Part shown: positions 1-8,028 of the stretch, in pieces | Position numbering within the stretch: position 1 is the first letter of the stretch | How the letters are laid out: each line of letters starts with the position of its first letter | DNA from: DASSKO01 sp035690425 | GTDB taxonomy: Bacteria > Actinomycetota > Actinomycetes > Propionibacteriales > Nocardioidaceae | Length of the DNA: 59,300 nucleotides | Direction: 5' to 3' | Assembly (NCBI GenBank): GCA_035690425.1 | Contig: DASSKO010000062.1 | Location: 1 to 59,300, forward strand | Program-made: the position numbers and the translations under genes | The notes under the pieces: generated by a model | Seen by the model: the letters and a program-made list of their open reading frames with translations, nothing else | Database searches by the model: none | What the model was told of the DNA's origin: nothing

Positions 1-3
1 AAA

Positions 4-75
4 GGCGGCCGAAACCCGCTAGTCCGGATAGACTACCCCTGTATGGTACTCCGACCAAAGTCCAGGTCAGCCGCC
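4..75 (-). other. possible structured RNA element next to tRNA-Tyr
   Basis: A 6-bp stem (GGCGGC at 4-9 with GCCGCC at 70-75) closes a region that itself contains short hairpins: 20-24 with 31-35 (5 bp), 34-37 with 45-48 (4 bp, which competes with the first), and 53-56 with 65-68 (4 bp). This loosely resembles a cloverleaf, but I see no T-loop or D-loop consensus and no sensible anticodon, so I do not call it a tRNA. It lies just downstream of tRNA-Tyr on the minus strand, so it could also be part of the tRNA transcript or a weak terminator. The strand is a guess. Confidence 0.2.
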
Positions 76-86
76 TCTTTCTACGG

Positions 87-169
87 TGGCAGGTGCAGGA
101 TTCGAACCTGCGTAGGCATACGCCGACGGATTTACAGTCCGCTTCCATTGGCCACTCGGACAACCTGCC
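87..169 (-). tRNA. tRNA-Tyr (anticodon GTA)
   Basis: Read on the minus strand, the 7-bp acceptor stem GGCAGGT/ACCTGCC closes at 163-169 and 88-94, followed by discriminator A at 87. The anticodon loop reads CTGTAAA, giving GTA. The T arm GCAGGTTCGAATCCTGC is canonical. At 83 nt it has the long variable arm expected of a bacterial tRNA-Tyr. The 3' CCA is not encoded, as is common in actinobacteria. Confidence 0.96.
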
Positions 170-182
170 ATGGTCGCCGCTG

Positions 183-200
183 GCCGGGTTGGAACCCGGC
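183..200. repeat. perfect inverted repeat between tRNA-Tyr and yajQ
   Basis: Arms GCCGGGTT and AACCCGGC (8 bp each) are separated by 2 bp. A 2-bp loop is tight for a hairpin. The sequence lies in the divergent gap between tRNA-Tyr (minus) and yajQ (plus), so an operator or processing signal is possible. It also resembles a tRNA T arm and might be a tRNA remnant. The function is unknown. Confidence 0.35.
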
Positions 201-264
201 GCGACGAGTCGACACAATAGCGCAGCAGACGCCCGAGTTCGAAACCGCACCCAAGGGAGGCACC

Positions 265-759
265 GTGGCCGCCGACTCGTCGTTCGACATCGTGAGCAAG
301 CTCGACCAGCAGGAGGTCGACAACGCCATCAACCAGACCGCCCGCGAGCTCTCCCAGCGCTTCGACTTCAAGAACACCGGCGCCTCGATCGAGCGCCAGG
401 GCGAGGCCGCCGTGGAGATCAGCGCCAACGCCGACGAGCGCGCGCTCGCCGTGCTCGACGTGTTCAAGGAGAAGCTGGTCAAGCGTGGCGTCAGCCTCAA
501 GGTGCTCGACGCCGGGGACCCACGGCAGTCCGGCAAGGAAGCCAAGCTCGGTGTCGCGCTCAAGGAAGGGATCACCCAGGAGCAGGCGAAGAAGCTGTCC
601 AAGCTGATCCGCGACGAGGGTCCCAAGGGCGTGAAGGCCCAGGTGCAGGGCGACGAGCTGCGGGTGACCAGCAAGAAGCGCGACGACCTGCAGACCGTGA
701 TCGCGCTGGTGAAGGAACAGGACCTCGACTTCGCGGTGCAGTTCGTCAACTACCGCTGA
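265..759 (+). CDS. yajQ: YajQ family nucleotide-binding protein
   Basis: The product is 164 aa, the usual YajQ length. It begins with the family signature SSFDIVSKLDQQEVDNAINQ and continues with the two RNP-like half domains of the DUF520/YajQ fold; the C-terminus has QVQGDELRVTSKKRDDLQ. Family members bind nucleotides, and in some species cyclic di-GMP; the physiological role here is not known. GTG at 265 was chosen because GGGAGG lies 5 nt upstream and homology starts at once. The open frame extends upstream through the tRNA-Tyr gene, but that part is not coding. It is convergent with nuoN2, leaving a 30-bp gap in which I see no clear terminator. Confidence 0.93.
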   Translation: MAADSSFDIVSKLDQQEVDNAINQTARELSQRFDFKNTGASIERQGEAAVEISANADERALAVLDVFKEKLVKRGVSLKVLDAGDPRQSGKEAKLGVALKEGITQEQAKKLSKLIRDEGPKGVKAQVQGDELRVTSKKRDDLQTVIALVKEQDLDFAVQFVNYR

Positions 760-789
760 CTCGGGGTCCGCTGCGGGTGAGCGCGGGGG

Positions 790-2247
790 TCAGCCGAGCA
801 GGCCGAGTACGGCGGAGGGGACGACCGAGAGCCCGATCGCGGCCACCAGGGTTGCCCCGATCGCAGCCGCGACAGCCGGGTGCACCTCCGGTGAGGCGGA
901 GTCCTCCCCCACCGGGCCGAGCACCACGGCCATCCACCGCACGTAGTAGGCCAGGCCGATCGCGACATTCACCGCCATCACCACCGCGAGCCAACCGAGC
1001 CCGCCGGTGACGACGGACTCGAACACGACCACCTTCGCGAACAGGCCGGCGATGCCCGGCGGCAACCCAGCCAGGCACAGCAGAGCGAAGGCCAGTCCCA
1101 CGCCGGCCCACGGCTGACGGCGCACCAGGCCCTGGTAGTCCGAGATCGCGCCGGCGGGCCGGTGCCGTGAGACTGCCGCGACCACGGCGAACGCCCCGAG
1201 GTTCACCACGGAGTAGATCAGCAGGTAGGCCAGCACGGCCTCGGCCGCGGCGCCGGACACCTCGGCGCGCCCGTCGGCGACCACCGCCAACGGCGCCAGC
1301 ATGAAGCCGGACTGGCCCACCGACGACCAGGCCAGCAGCCGCACCGCATGCCGCTGCCGCAGTGCCAACACGTTGCCGACGGTCATGGTCAGCGCCGCCA
1401 CGGCGGCGAGAATCGGCCCCCACACCTCGCCGTACTCGCCGAACGCCCGGCTGAGCAGCACCAGCAGAGCCACGAACCCAGCGGCCTTGGAGACCACGGA
1501 CAGGTACGCCGCGACCGCCGGCGGCGCGCCGACGTAGGTGTCAGGCACCCAGCCGTGCAGCGGCACCGCGGCCACCTTGAACAGCAACCCGAACAGGCTC
1601 AGCACGACGCCGATCGCGAGCACACCGGCGGGCTCGGCTCCATCGGCGAGCGCTGCCCGGATGCCGCCGACGTGCATGCTGCCGGTGACGCCGTACACCA
1701 GTGAAATGCCGTACAGCATGACCGCGGTGGCGACGACGGAGACGAGGAAGAACTTCAGCGCGGCCTCGGCCGAACGGCGGTCGCCGCGCTTGAGACCGAC
1801 CAGCGCGAACGCCGGCAGCGAGACCAGCTCCAAGGCGATCACGAGCGTGGCGAGGTCGCGCGCGCCCGCGATCGCCAACGCGCCCGCCGCCGAGCACAGC
1901 AGCAGGAAATGGTGCTCACCCGTCGGCACCCGGTCGTCGATCGCTCCCACTGCGCTCAGCATCACCGTGAGGAGCGTGCCGGCGAGCACCACGACCCAGA
2001 AGCCGATCGTCAGCTCGTCCACGACGAAGGAGCAGCCACGGCCATCGGGGAGGCAGAAGGTGGCCCGGTCGTCGCCGACCAGCGGCAGCACCGACACCGT
2101 GGCGACGGCCAGCCCGAGCACGGAAAGCAACCCGGCCCATCGAGGATGGTGGGTGAACGCGTCGACGACCAGCACGACGACCGCGGTGACGGCCACCGCC
2201 AGCAGCGGCGCGGTGGCGGCCCAGTCTATCGCCTGCACCGTGCTCAT
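790..2247 (-). CDS. nuoN2: NADH-quinone oxidoreductase subunit N, second copy
   Basis: An antiporter-like membrane subunit of complex I, 485 aa and almost entirely hydrophobic, with about 14 predicted membrane helices. The proton-translocating core motifs are recognisable (FKVAAVPLHGWVPDTYVGAP, LLAWSSVGQSGFML). It is the last gene of the ten-gene nuo2 operon, and its ATG overlaps the nuoM2 stop (ATGA), so translation is probably coupled. NuoN normally forms the proximal proton pump of the membrane arm. Identity below about 40% with the NuoN at 15150-16766 is my impression by eye, so this is an old paralogue and not a recent duplicate. Confidence 0.93.
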   Translation of the reverse strand: MSTVQAIDWAATAPLLAVAVTAVVVLVVDAFTHHPRWAGLLSVLGLAVATVSVLPLVGDDRATFCLPDGRGCSFVVDELTIGFWVVVLAGTLLTVMLSAVGAIDDRVPTGEHHFLLLCSAAGALAIAGARDLATLVIALELVSLPAFALVGLKRGDRRSAEAALKFFLVSVVATAVMLYGISLVYGVTGSMHVGGIRAALADGAEPAGVLAIGVVLSLFGLLFKVAAVPLHGWVPDTYVGAPPAVAAYLSVVSKAAGFVALLVLLSRAFGEYGEVWGPILAAVAALTMTVGNVLALRQRHAVRLLAWSSVGQSGFMLAPLAVVADGRAEVSGAAAEAVLAYLLIYSVVNLGAFAVVAAVSRHRPAGAISDYQGLVRRQPWAGVGLAFALLCLAGLPPGIAGLFAKVVVFESVVTGGLGWLAVVMAVNVAIGLAYYVRWMAVVLGPVGEDSASPEVHPAVAAAIGATLVAAIGLSVVPSAVLGLLG

Positions 2248-3737
2248 CCGTCACCTCCGAGCAACAGCCGCACCGCCGGGTCGGTGATCGTCAGCAGCAG
2301 CCCGGGCGCCAGCCCGAGCACCACGGTCAGCACCAGCAGCGGCGACCAGGTGGCGAGCTCGCGGGTGCTCGCCTCGGCGGGCGCCGTCTCGGGCTCGCCC
2401 TGACACAGCCGGCGTACGACGTGCAGGAAGTAGGCCGCGGTCAGCACCGCGCCGACGCCACCGGCGACCATGCAGGCAAGGAAGGTCGCGCGCGGGAGCG
2501 CCTCGGCCGGGTCGAACGCCCCCAGCAGCGTGAGCATCTCGCCCCAGAAGCCGGCCAGTCCGGGCAGCCCCAGACTCGCCATGGCGGTGACCGCGAGTAC
2601 GGCGGCCAGCCGCGGCGAGCGTGCGTACAGGCCGCGGCCGATCGCCGTCAGCTCCGCGGAGCCGTGTCGGTCCTTCAGCGCACCGGCCAGGAAGAACAGC
2701 AGGCCGGTGATCAGGCCGTGCGCGATGTTGGCGACCAGGGCGCCGTTGAGGCCCACCGGTGTCAGGGTCGCAATGCCGAGGAGCACGAACCCCATGTGCC
2801 CGACGCTGGAGTAGGCGACCAGCCGCTTGAGGTCGCTCTGCGCCAGGCAGGCGAACGAGCCGTAGACGATGCCGACCGCCGCCAGGCACGCGAGGTACGG
2901 CGCAAGCGCCTGCGCGCCCTCGGGCACGGCCGGCACCCAGATCCGCACGAACCCGTACGTCCCCATCTTGAGCAGCACCCCCGCCAGCAGCACCGACCCC
3001 ACGGTGGGTGCCTTGCCGTGGGCGTCGGGCAGCCAGATGTGCAGCGGCCACATCGGCGCCTTGACCGCCAGGCCGAGCCCGATCGCGGCGGCGGCCAGCA
3101 CCTGGACCTGCGTGGACATCCCCAGGCCGCCGCGCTCGGCCAGCTCCACCATGTCGAAGGTGCCGGTATGTGCGTGCACCACCAGGAACCCGACCAGCAT
3201 CACCGCCGATCCGGCCACGGTCAGCAGCAGGAAGACCGTGGCGGCGCGGCGCCGACCGGCGGGGTCGTGCCGGTCGCCCCAGTCGGCGATCACGAACCAC
3301 ATCGGGATCAGCACGACCTCGAAGAACACGAAGAACAGCACCAGGTCGAGCACGACGAAGGTCCCGAGCACGCCGGTCTCGAGCAGCAGCAGCGACAGCA
3401 CCAGCGCACGGACCCGCTCCGGACGCTCCCACAGCAGCGCCACCATGCACAGCAGCGACAGCAACGTGGTCAGCAGCACCAGCGGGAGGGAGATGCCGTC
3501 GACGCCGGCGCGCCACCACACGTCCAGCGCAGGGATCCAGGCGGCCTCCGACTCCAGCCGCATCCCGTCGCGACCCCAGGTCAGCACCGCGACCAGCAGC
3601 GAGACGGCGAACGTCGCCGCAGCGACCGCGACGCCGACCATCGCGCCGAGCCGGTCCGCGCTCGAGCGCGGCCAGACCGCGAGCGCCAGTGCGCCGGTCG
3701 CGGGCAACGCCACGAGCAGCGGGAGCAGCCAGCTCAT
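2244..3737 (-). CDS. nuoM2: NADH-quinone oxidoreductase subunit M, second copy
   Basis: A 497-aa antiporter-like subunit of the complex I membrane arm. Family motifs are present: the glutamate-bearing helix (VVLIPMWFVIADWG), MWPLHIWLPDAHGKAPTVGS, and the lysine-containing RLVAYSSVGHMGFVLLG. The length is normal for NuoM. ATG 3737 overlaps the nuoL2 stop (ATGA) and the gene ends with a four-base overlap into nuoN2. A much longer open frame runs through this gene and back into nuoL2, but it has no homology upstream of MSWLLPLL, so the start is placed here. Confidence 0.94.
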   Translation of the reverse strand: MSWLLPLLVALPATGALALAVWPRSSADRLGAMVGVAVAAATFAVSLLVAVLTWGRDGMRLESEAAWIPALDVWWRAGVDGISLPLVLLTTLLSLLCMVALLWERPERVRALVLSLLLLETGVLGTFVVLDLVLFFVFFEVVLIPMWFVIADWGDRHDPAGRRRAATVFLLLTVAGSAVMLVGFLVVHAHTGTFDMVELAERGGLGMSTQVQVLAAAAIGLGLAVKAPMWPLHIWLPDAHGKAPTVGSVLLAGVLLKMGTYGFVRIWVPAVPEGAQALAPYLACLAAVGIVYGSFACLAQSDLKRLVAYSSVGHMGFVLLGIATLTPVGLNGALVANIAHGLITGLLFFLAGALKDRHGSAELTAIGRGLYARSPRLAAVLAVTAMASLGLPGLAGFWGEMLTLLGAFDPAEALPRATFLACMVAGGVGAVLTAAYFLHVVRRLCQGEPETAPAEASTRELATWSPLLVLTVVLGLAPGLLLTITDPAVRLLLGGDG

Positions 3738-5569
3738 GCGCCCAACCACCCCGCCGTCAGTCCGATCGCCAGCGCACCGACGACGACCGCGGCGACGTAG
3801 ACCTGGGCGTTGCCGCGCTGCAGCCAGCGCAGCGCCGTCCCGAGCCCGCCCGCGGTCACCCCGGCGCCGCGCACGTAGGGCTCGACGACGTCGCGGTCGG
3901 TGGCCACGACCAGCCGCGCCAGCGCCCAGGTCGGGCGGACCACAGCGGCCTGGTACGCCCGGCCGACGCCGAGCTCGGCGAACAGTCCGCGCCGGACGGG
4001 GCCGAAGCGCGCGACCGGGTCGATGCCGTCGACACGCCACCACTCGGCATAGGTGACCAGCGCGGTCAGCAGCACCGCAGCCGTGGTCGCGATGGCCAGC
4101 ACCGGGTGCACCAGGTCGGCCGGACCGCGGCCGAGCGGGTCGAGCACGTCGGGGGCCAGCACCAGCGCACCGCCGGCGAGGGAGCACGCCGCCAGCACGA
4201 TCAGTGGGGCGTGCATCATCCAGGGCGCCTCGTGCAGCACGTCGGCCCCGTGCGGACGGCCGAAGAAGACCAGCAGCCACGCACGCATCGAGTAGGCCGC
4301 GGTCACCACCACCGTGAGGAGCCCGCTGACCAGCAGCAGCCACCCCTGCCAGGAGCCCTCGTGCAACGCCGCGTCGAGCAGCCCGCCGAGCACCGCGTCC
4401 TTGGAGAAGAAGCCGGCGGCCGGGACCAGCCCGGCGAGGGCAGCGAAGCCGATCGTGGTGGTCACGAACGTCAGCGGCAACCGGCGTCGCAGGCCGCCCA
4501 TCACCTCCATCGAGGTCCCGCCGACCGCGTGCACCACAGCGCCGGCACCGAGGAAGAGCAGCGCCTTGAAGGCCCCGTGCGAGACCAGGTGGAACACGCC
4601 GGCGGCGTACGCGCCGACCGAGAGCGCGGCGAACATGTACGCGAGCTGGCTCACCGTGGACCATGCGAGCACGCGTTTGAGGTCGTCCTGGGCGACCGCG
4701 AACAGGGCGGCCAGCAGCATCGTGACCGCAGCGATCACCGCGAGCACCGACCGGGCGACCGGCGCGGCGGCCATCACGTCGTCGAGGCGGGCGACCAGGT
4801 AGACACCCGCGGCCACCATCGTCGCCGCGTGGATCAGCGCGCTGATCGGGGTGGGGCCGGGCATCGCGTCCGGCAGCCAGGTGTGCAGCGGGAACTGCGC
4901 GGACTTGCCGACCACGCCGCACAGCACGAGCAGCATCGCCGCGGTCGCCTGGGAGGTGCTCATCGTGCCTGACGCCGCGGCCTCGCCGGCAGCGCTGATC
5001 GAGAACGACCCGGTCGCCGACGCCAGCACGAAGATGCCGAACAGCAGACCGATGTCGCCCAGCCGGGTGAGCAGGAACGCCTTGACCGCTCCAGCACGAG
5101 CCTCGAACCGCTCCCAGTAGTGGCCGATGAGGAAGTAGGAGCAGGCGCCCATGACCTCCCAGCCCACCAGCAGCACGAAGAAGTCGTCGGCCAGCACCAC
5201 CAGCGACATCGCCGAGGTGAACACCAGCACCAGGGCCGTGTACGACGCTCGGCGCCGCTCGCCGGCCAGGTATCCCACCGAGTACAGCAGCACCAGCAGC
5301 GCCACCGTGGTGGCCAGCAGCACCATCAGGGCCGCCAGCGAGTCGACCACGAACGCCACCTCGATCGGGGCGGCCCCGGTGGGGAACGACGTCAGCACCG
5401 TCCGGGTGCCCGCCGCGTCTCCCAGAGCCGGCACTGCGACCAGCAGGCCCAGCAGCCAGGTGAGCAGCCCGAAGCCGGCGCCGACCCACCCGGTCGAGGG
5501 GCGTGCACCCATCGCCAGCGCGAACACGGCTCCGGCGGCGGGCGCCACCACGACCCAGCCCGGACTCAT
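3734..5569 (-). CDS. nuoL2: NADH-quinone oxidoreductase subunit L, second copy
   Basis: 611 aa and the largest antiporter-like subunit, with about 16 predicted helices and the long lateral-helix C-terminus typical of NuoL. Motifs include WEVMGACSYFLIGHYWER, GKSAQFPLHTWLPDAMPGPTPISALIHAATMVAAG and DDLKRVLAWSTVSQLAYM. The start is ATG 5569, overlapping the nuoK2 stop. This would be the distal proton pump of the nuo2 complex. It is somewhat shorter than NuoL of the complete operon (about 650-660 aa). Confidence 0.94.
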   Translation of the reverse strand: MSPGWVVVAPAAGAVFALAMGARPSTGWVGAGFGLLTWLLGLLVAVPALGDAAGTRTVLTSFPTGAAPIEVAFVVDSLAALMVLLATTVALLVLLYSVGYLAGERRRASYTALVLVFTSAMSLVVLADDFFVLLVGWEVMGACSYFLIGHYWERFEARAGAVKAFLLTRLGDIGLLFGIFVLASATGSFSISAAGEAAASGTMSTSQATAAMLLVLCGVVGKSAQFPLHTWLPDAMPGPTPISALIHAATMVAAGVYLVARLDDVMAAAPVARSVLAVIAAVTMLLAALFAVAQDDLKRVLAWSTVSQLAYMFAALSVGAYAAGVFHLVSHGAFKALLFLGAGAVVHAVGGTSMEVMGGLRRRLPLTFVTTTIGFAALAGLVPAAGFFSKDAVLGGLLDAALHEGSWQGWLLLVSGLLTVVVTAAYSMRAWLLVFFGRPHGADVLHEAPWMMHAPLIVLAACSLAGGALVLAPDVLDPLGRGPADLVHPVLAIATTAAVLLTALVTYAEWWRVDGIDPVARFGPVRRGLFAELGVGRAYQAAVVRPTWALARLVVATDRDVVEPYVRGAGVTAGGLGTALRWLQRGNAQVYVAAVVVGALAIGLTAGWLGA

Positions 5570-5940
5570 GCGCCGGACCCGGGAGCGCACGTCGGGGTGC
5601 CGGCGTCCCGCGCGATCGCCTCGTCGGCGGCGGCGCTGTCGGAGAGCTCGCGCAACCGGTCGACGTCGATGTGCCGGTGCGACCGGAAGACCATCAGCAC
5701 GATGGCGAGCCCGAGGCCGATCTCGGCGGCGGCGATCGCGATCACGAACAACGTCAGCACCTGGCCGGAGTGCACCACGTCACGCAGGTAGGCGTCGAAG
5801 GCAACCAGGTTGAGGTTGACCGCGTTGAGCATCAGCTCGACGCCCATCAGCACCAGCACCGCATTGCGCCGGGCGAGTACGCCGTACACGCCGATCGCGA
5901 ACAGCAACGCCGCGACCACCAGCGGAAACAGCACGCTCAC
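5566..5940 (-). CDS. nuoK2: NADH-quinone oxidoreductase subunit K, second copy
   Basis: A small membrane subunit with three predicted helices and the conserved NuoK core: GVLARRNAVLVLMGVELMLNAVNL and AAAEIGLGLAIVLMVFR, each with its key membrane glutamate. At 124 aa it is about 20-25 residues longer than a usual NuoK because of a polar C-terminal tail (RELSDSAAADEAIARD and on). The GTG start at 5940 overlaps the nuoJ2 stop (GTGA). It is part of the membrane-arm proton path in complex I. Confidence 0.92.
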   Translation of the reverse strand: MSVLFPLVVAALLFAIGVYGVLARRNAVLVLMGVELMLNAVNLNLVAFDAYLRDVVHSGQVLTLFVIAIAAAEIGLGLAIVLMVFRSHRHIDVDRLRELSDSAAADEAIARDAGTPTCAPGSGA

Positions 5941-6524
5941 TGGTCGTCCCCACTACGTTCCGCGTTTGGCACGGGGTGGCCCTGTGACGGACCTATTGGC
6001 GTGGGGCCACCCCGTGCCAATGTGGGGCTGGAGGAGCGGGAGAGGACGATCGCGCCGATCAGCGCCGCGAGCAGCAGCACGGACAGCACCTCGAACGGCA
6101 GCACCCAGGAGGTGAAGATCGCCGTGCCGGTGCTGCCGGCGGAGCCCACCAGCGTGTGGTCGAGGTCGATGCGCACCCCGGTGAACCCGGCGACCAGGGT
6201 GGCGACCAGCGCGCCGGCCACCAGCGCGGCGACGACGGCCGCCAGCGGGCGGTTGCCGGTCGTCGCGGCGGCCTCGGCCCCGGTCGGCGCGCGGGTGAGC
6301 ATCAGCGCGAACAGCAGTAGCACGACCACCGCGCCGACGTAGATCAGCACCTGCACCCACGCCACGAACTCGGCGGCGAGCAGCAGATAGCACCCGGCGA
6401 GCGCGCCCAGCGTGACCACCAACCACAGCGCGGCGTGCACGAGCTTGGTCGTGGTCACGACGAGCAGCGCCGACCCCACGACGACCAGCCCCAGCAGGCC
6501 GAACAGCACCTCGATCGCCGTCAC
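5937..6524 (-). CDS. nuoJ2: NADH-quinone oxidoreductase subunit J, second copy
   Basis: A 195-aa membrane subunit with five predicted helices. The NuoJ signature is AEFVAWVQVLIYVGAVVVLLLF, around the TM3 pi-bulge region. GTG 6524 overlaps the nuoI2 stop (GTGA). The C-terminal tail (about residues 168-186) is encoded by a perfect 17-bp inverted repeat at 5966-6020 and is proline/glycine-rich, unlike normal NuoJ tails. It therefore looks like a repeat element captured as coding sequence. The membrane core is complete, so the subunit should be functional. Confidence 0.92.
   Translation of the reverse strand: MTAIEVLFGLLGLVVVGSALLVVTTTKLVHAALWLVVTLGALAGCYLLLAAEFVAWVQVLIYVGAVVVLLLFALMLTRAPTGAEAAATTGNRPLAAVVAALVAGALVATLVAGFTGVRIDLDHTLVGSAGSTGTAIFTSWVLPFEVLSVLLLAALIGAIVLSRSSSPTLARGGPTPIGPSQGHPVPNAERSGDDQ
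5966..6020. repeat. perfect 17-bp inverted repeat inside the 3' end of nuoJ2
   Basis: TTGGCACGGGGTGGCCC at 5966-5982 is mirrored by its exact complement at 6004-6020, with a 21-nt loop. It is coding, giving the NuoJ2 C-terminal tail. It could form a stable hairpin in the operon mRNA shortly before nuoK2, which might affect RNA stability or relative expression. It resembles the REP-like palindromes common in actinobacterial genomes. A loosely similar TTGGCACGG motif occurs beside the insertion sequence near 50.4 kb. Confidence 0.85.
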
Positions 6525-7078
6525 GAGCCCGCCTCCTCGCCCGGGCCGGCAGGGTTCGCAGGGCCGGCAGCCGGCGGTGCGGCCTTGCGCGCGGCCGAGA
6601 CCTCCTTGGGGTCGTCGGCGCCCTGGTCGAGCGGGGGCGGCGCCGGCACCGTCCACATCCACTCCCGCAGCCGGTCCATGTCGTGGGTCAGGTCACGGAT
6701 GTCGAGCTCGGCGTACTCGAACTCCGGAGACCAGTGCAGTGCGTCGAAGGGGCAGGCCTCGACGCAGATGCTGCAGTACATGCAGATGGAGTAGTCGATG
6801 TCGAACTGGTCGAGCACGTTGCGGCTGCGCTCGCGCTGACCCTCCTCCTTCGGCGGGACGGTCTCCTTGTGCGAGTCGATGTAGATGCACCACGCTGGGC
6901 ACTCCCGCGCGCACAACATGCAGACCGTGCAGTTCTCCTCGATCAGCGCGATCACCCCACGGCTGCGCGGCGGCAGCACCGGCATCGAGTCGGGATACTG
7001 CGCCGTCACCGACCGGCGGGTCAGGTGGCGCAAGGTGACCCGCAGCCCGTTGAGCAGTCCCGTGCCCCAGACACTCAT
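6521..7078 (-). CDS. nuoI2: NADH-quinone oxidoreductase subunit I, second copy
   Basis: A 185-aa ferredoxin-like subunit with two 4Fe-4S motifs, CTVCMLCARECP and CMYCSICVEACP, the sites of clusters N6a and N6b. In a complex without NuoEFG these would be the natural electron entry point. ATG 7078 overlaps the nuoH2 stop (ATGA) and the gene ends by a GTGA overlap into nuoJ2. The C-terminal tail after about residue 145 is alanine/proline-rich and probably disordered. Confidence 0.95.
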   Translation of the reverse strand: MSVWGTGLLNGLRVTLRHLTRRSVTAQYPDSMPVLPPRSRGVIALIEENCTVCMLCARECPAWCIYIDSHKETVPPKEEGQRERSRNVLDQFDIDYSICMYCSICVEACPFDALHWSPEFEYAELDIRDLTHDMDRLREWMWTVPAPPPLDQGADDPKEVSAARKAAPPAAGPANPAGPGEEAGS

Positions 7079-8028
7079 GCGACCGCCACCACGGTGGTCG
7101 CAGCGAGCTGCGCCAGCGCCACCGGCACCAGCACCTTCCACGCCAGCCCCTGCAACTGGTCCTCACGCATGCGGGGGTAGGCCACTCGTGCCCAGATCAC
7201 CAGAAACGCCACCAGTCCGGTCTTGAGGAGAGTCCACAGCCAGCCGAGTACGCCGTCGAACGGGCCGTGCCAGCCACCGAGGAAGAGTAGGGCGGTCAAT
7301 GCCGAGATCAGCACGATGCCGGCGTACTCCGCGAGCAGGAACAGCGCGAACCGCAGGCCGGTGTACTCGGTGAGCGGGCCGAACACGATCTCCGCGTCGG
7401 CGAGCGGCATGTCGAACGGCGGCCGTTGCAGCTCGGCCAGGCCGGCGACGAAGAACACGACCATCGCCGGCAGCTGCAGCAGCAGCCACCACCACTCGAA
7501 GGCGTCGACGATGCCCGACAGCGACAGCGTCCCGGCGAGCATCGCCGGGCTCACCGCCGCGAGCACGAACGGCAGCTCGTAGCTCAGCAGCTGCGCGGCG
7601 ACCCGCAGACCACCGAGCAGGCTGTACTTGTTGGCGCTGGCCCAGCCGGCCATCAGCGAACCGAGTACGCCGACCCCCATCACCGCGAGCACGAAGAACA
7701 GCCCGAGGTCGAGCTCACCGCCGACCAGGCCGGGACCGATCGGGATCGCGACGAACGCCACCAGATAGGGCAGCAGCGCCAGCGCCGGCGCCAGCTTGAA
7801 CACCGTGCGGTCGGCCGCGGCCGGCACGATGTCCTCCTTCTGCGCGAACTTCACGCCGTCGGCGACCAGCTGCGCCCAGCCGTGGAAGCCACCGGCGTGC
7901 ATCGGCCCGACCCGGCTCTGCATGTGCGCCATCACCTTGTGCTCGGTCTGCCCGACGAGCAGCGGCAGCACCAGGAACGCGCCGAGCACCACGAGCACCC
8001 GCACGACCGTCTCGACCCACTCAGCCAT
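7075..8028 (-). CDS. nuoH2: NADH-quinone oxidoreductase subunit H, second copy
   Basis: 317 aa with about eight membrane helices. NuoH signatures are clear: the quinone-channel loop HMQSRVGPMHAGGFHGWAQ, KEDIVPAAADR, the E-rich LADAEIVFGPLTEYTGLRFALF and FLLAEYAGI. NuoH anchors the peripheral arm and forms the quinone tunnel together with NuoB and NuoD. Its retention implies quinone chemistry even though nuoD is absent from this operon. ATG 8028 overlaps the end of nuoC2 by 8 bp; no room exists between them for a nuoD gene. Confidence 0.95.
   Translation of the reverse strand: MAEWVETVVRVLVVLGAFLVLPLLVGQTEHKVMAHMQSRVGPMHAGGFHGWAQLVADGVKFAQKEDIVPAAADRTVFKLAPALALLPYLVAFVAIPIGPGLVGGELDLGLFFVLAVMGVGVLGSLMAGWASANKYSLLGGLRVAAQLLSYELPFVLAAVSPAMLAGTLSLSGIVDAFEWWWLLLQLPAMVVFFVAGLAELQRPPFDMPLADAEIVFGPLTEYTGLRFALFLLAEYAGIVLISALTALLFLGGWHGPFDGVLGWLWTLLKTGLVAFLVIWARVAYPRMREDQLQGLAWKVLVPVALAQLAATTVVAVA

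Noticed and set aside
43..759. Longer upstream reading of yajQ from position 43
   Set aside because: The extra N-terminus is translated from the tRNA-Tyr gene and has no homology; GTG 265 has a good ribosome-binding site.
2244..5489. A 1081-residue open frame spanning nuoL2 and nuoM2
   Set aside because: Only the part after 3737 reads as NuoM. The upstream part is an antisense-like arginine-rich shadow of nuoL2 in another frame.
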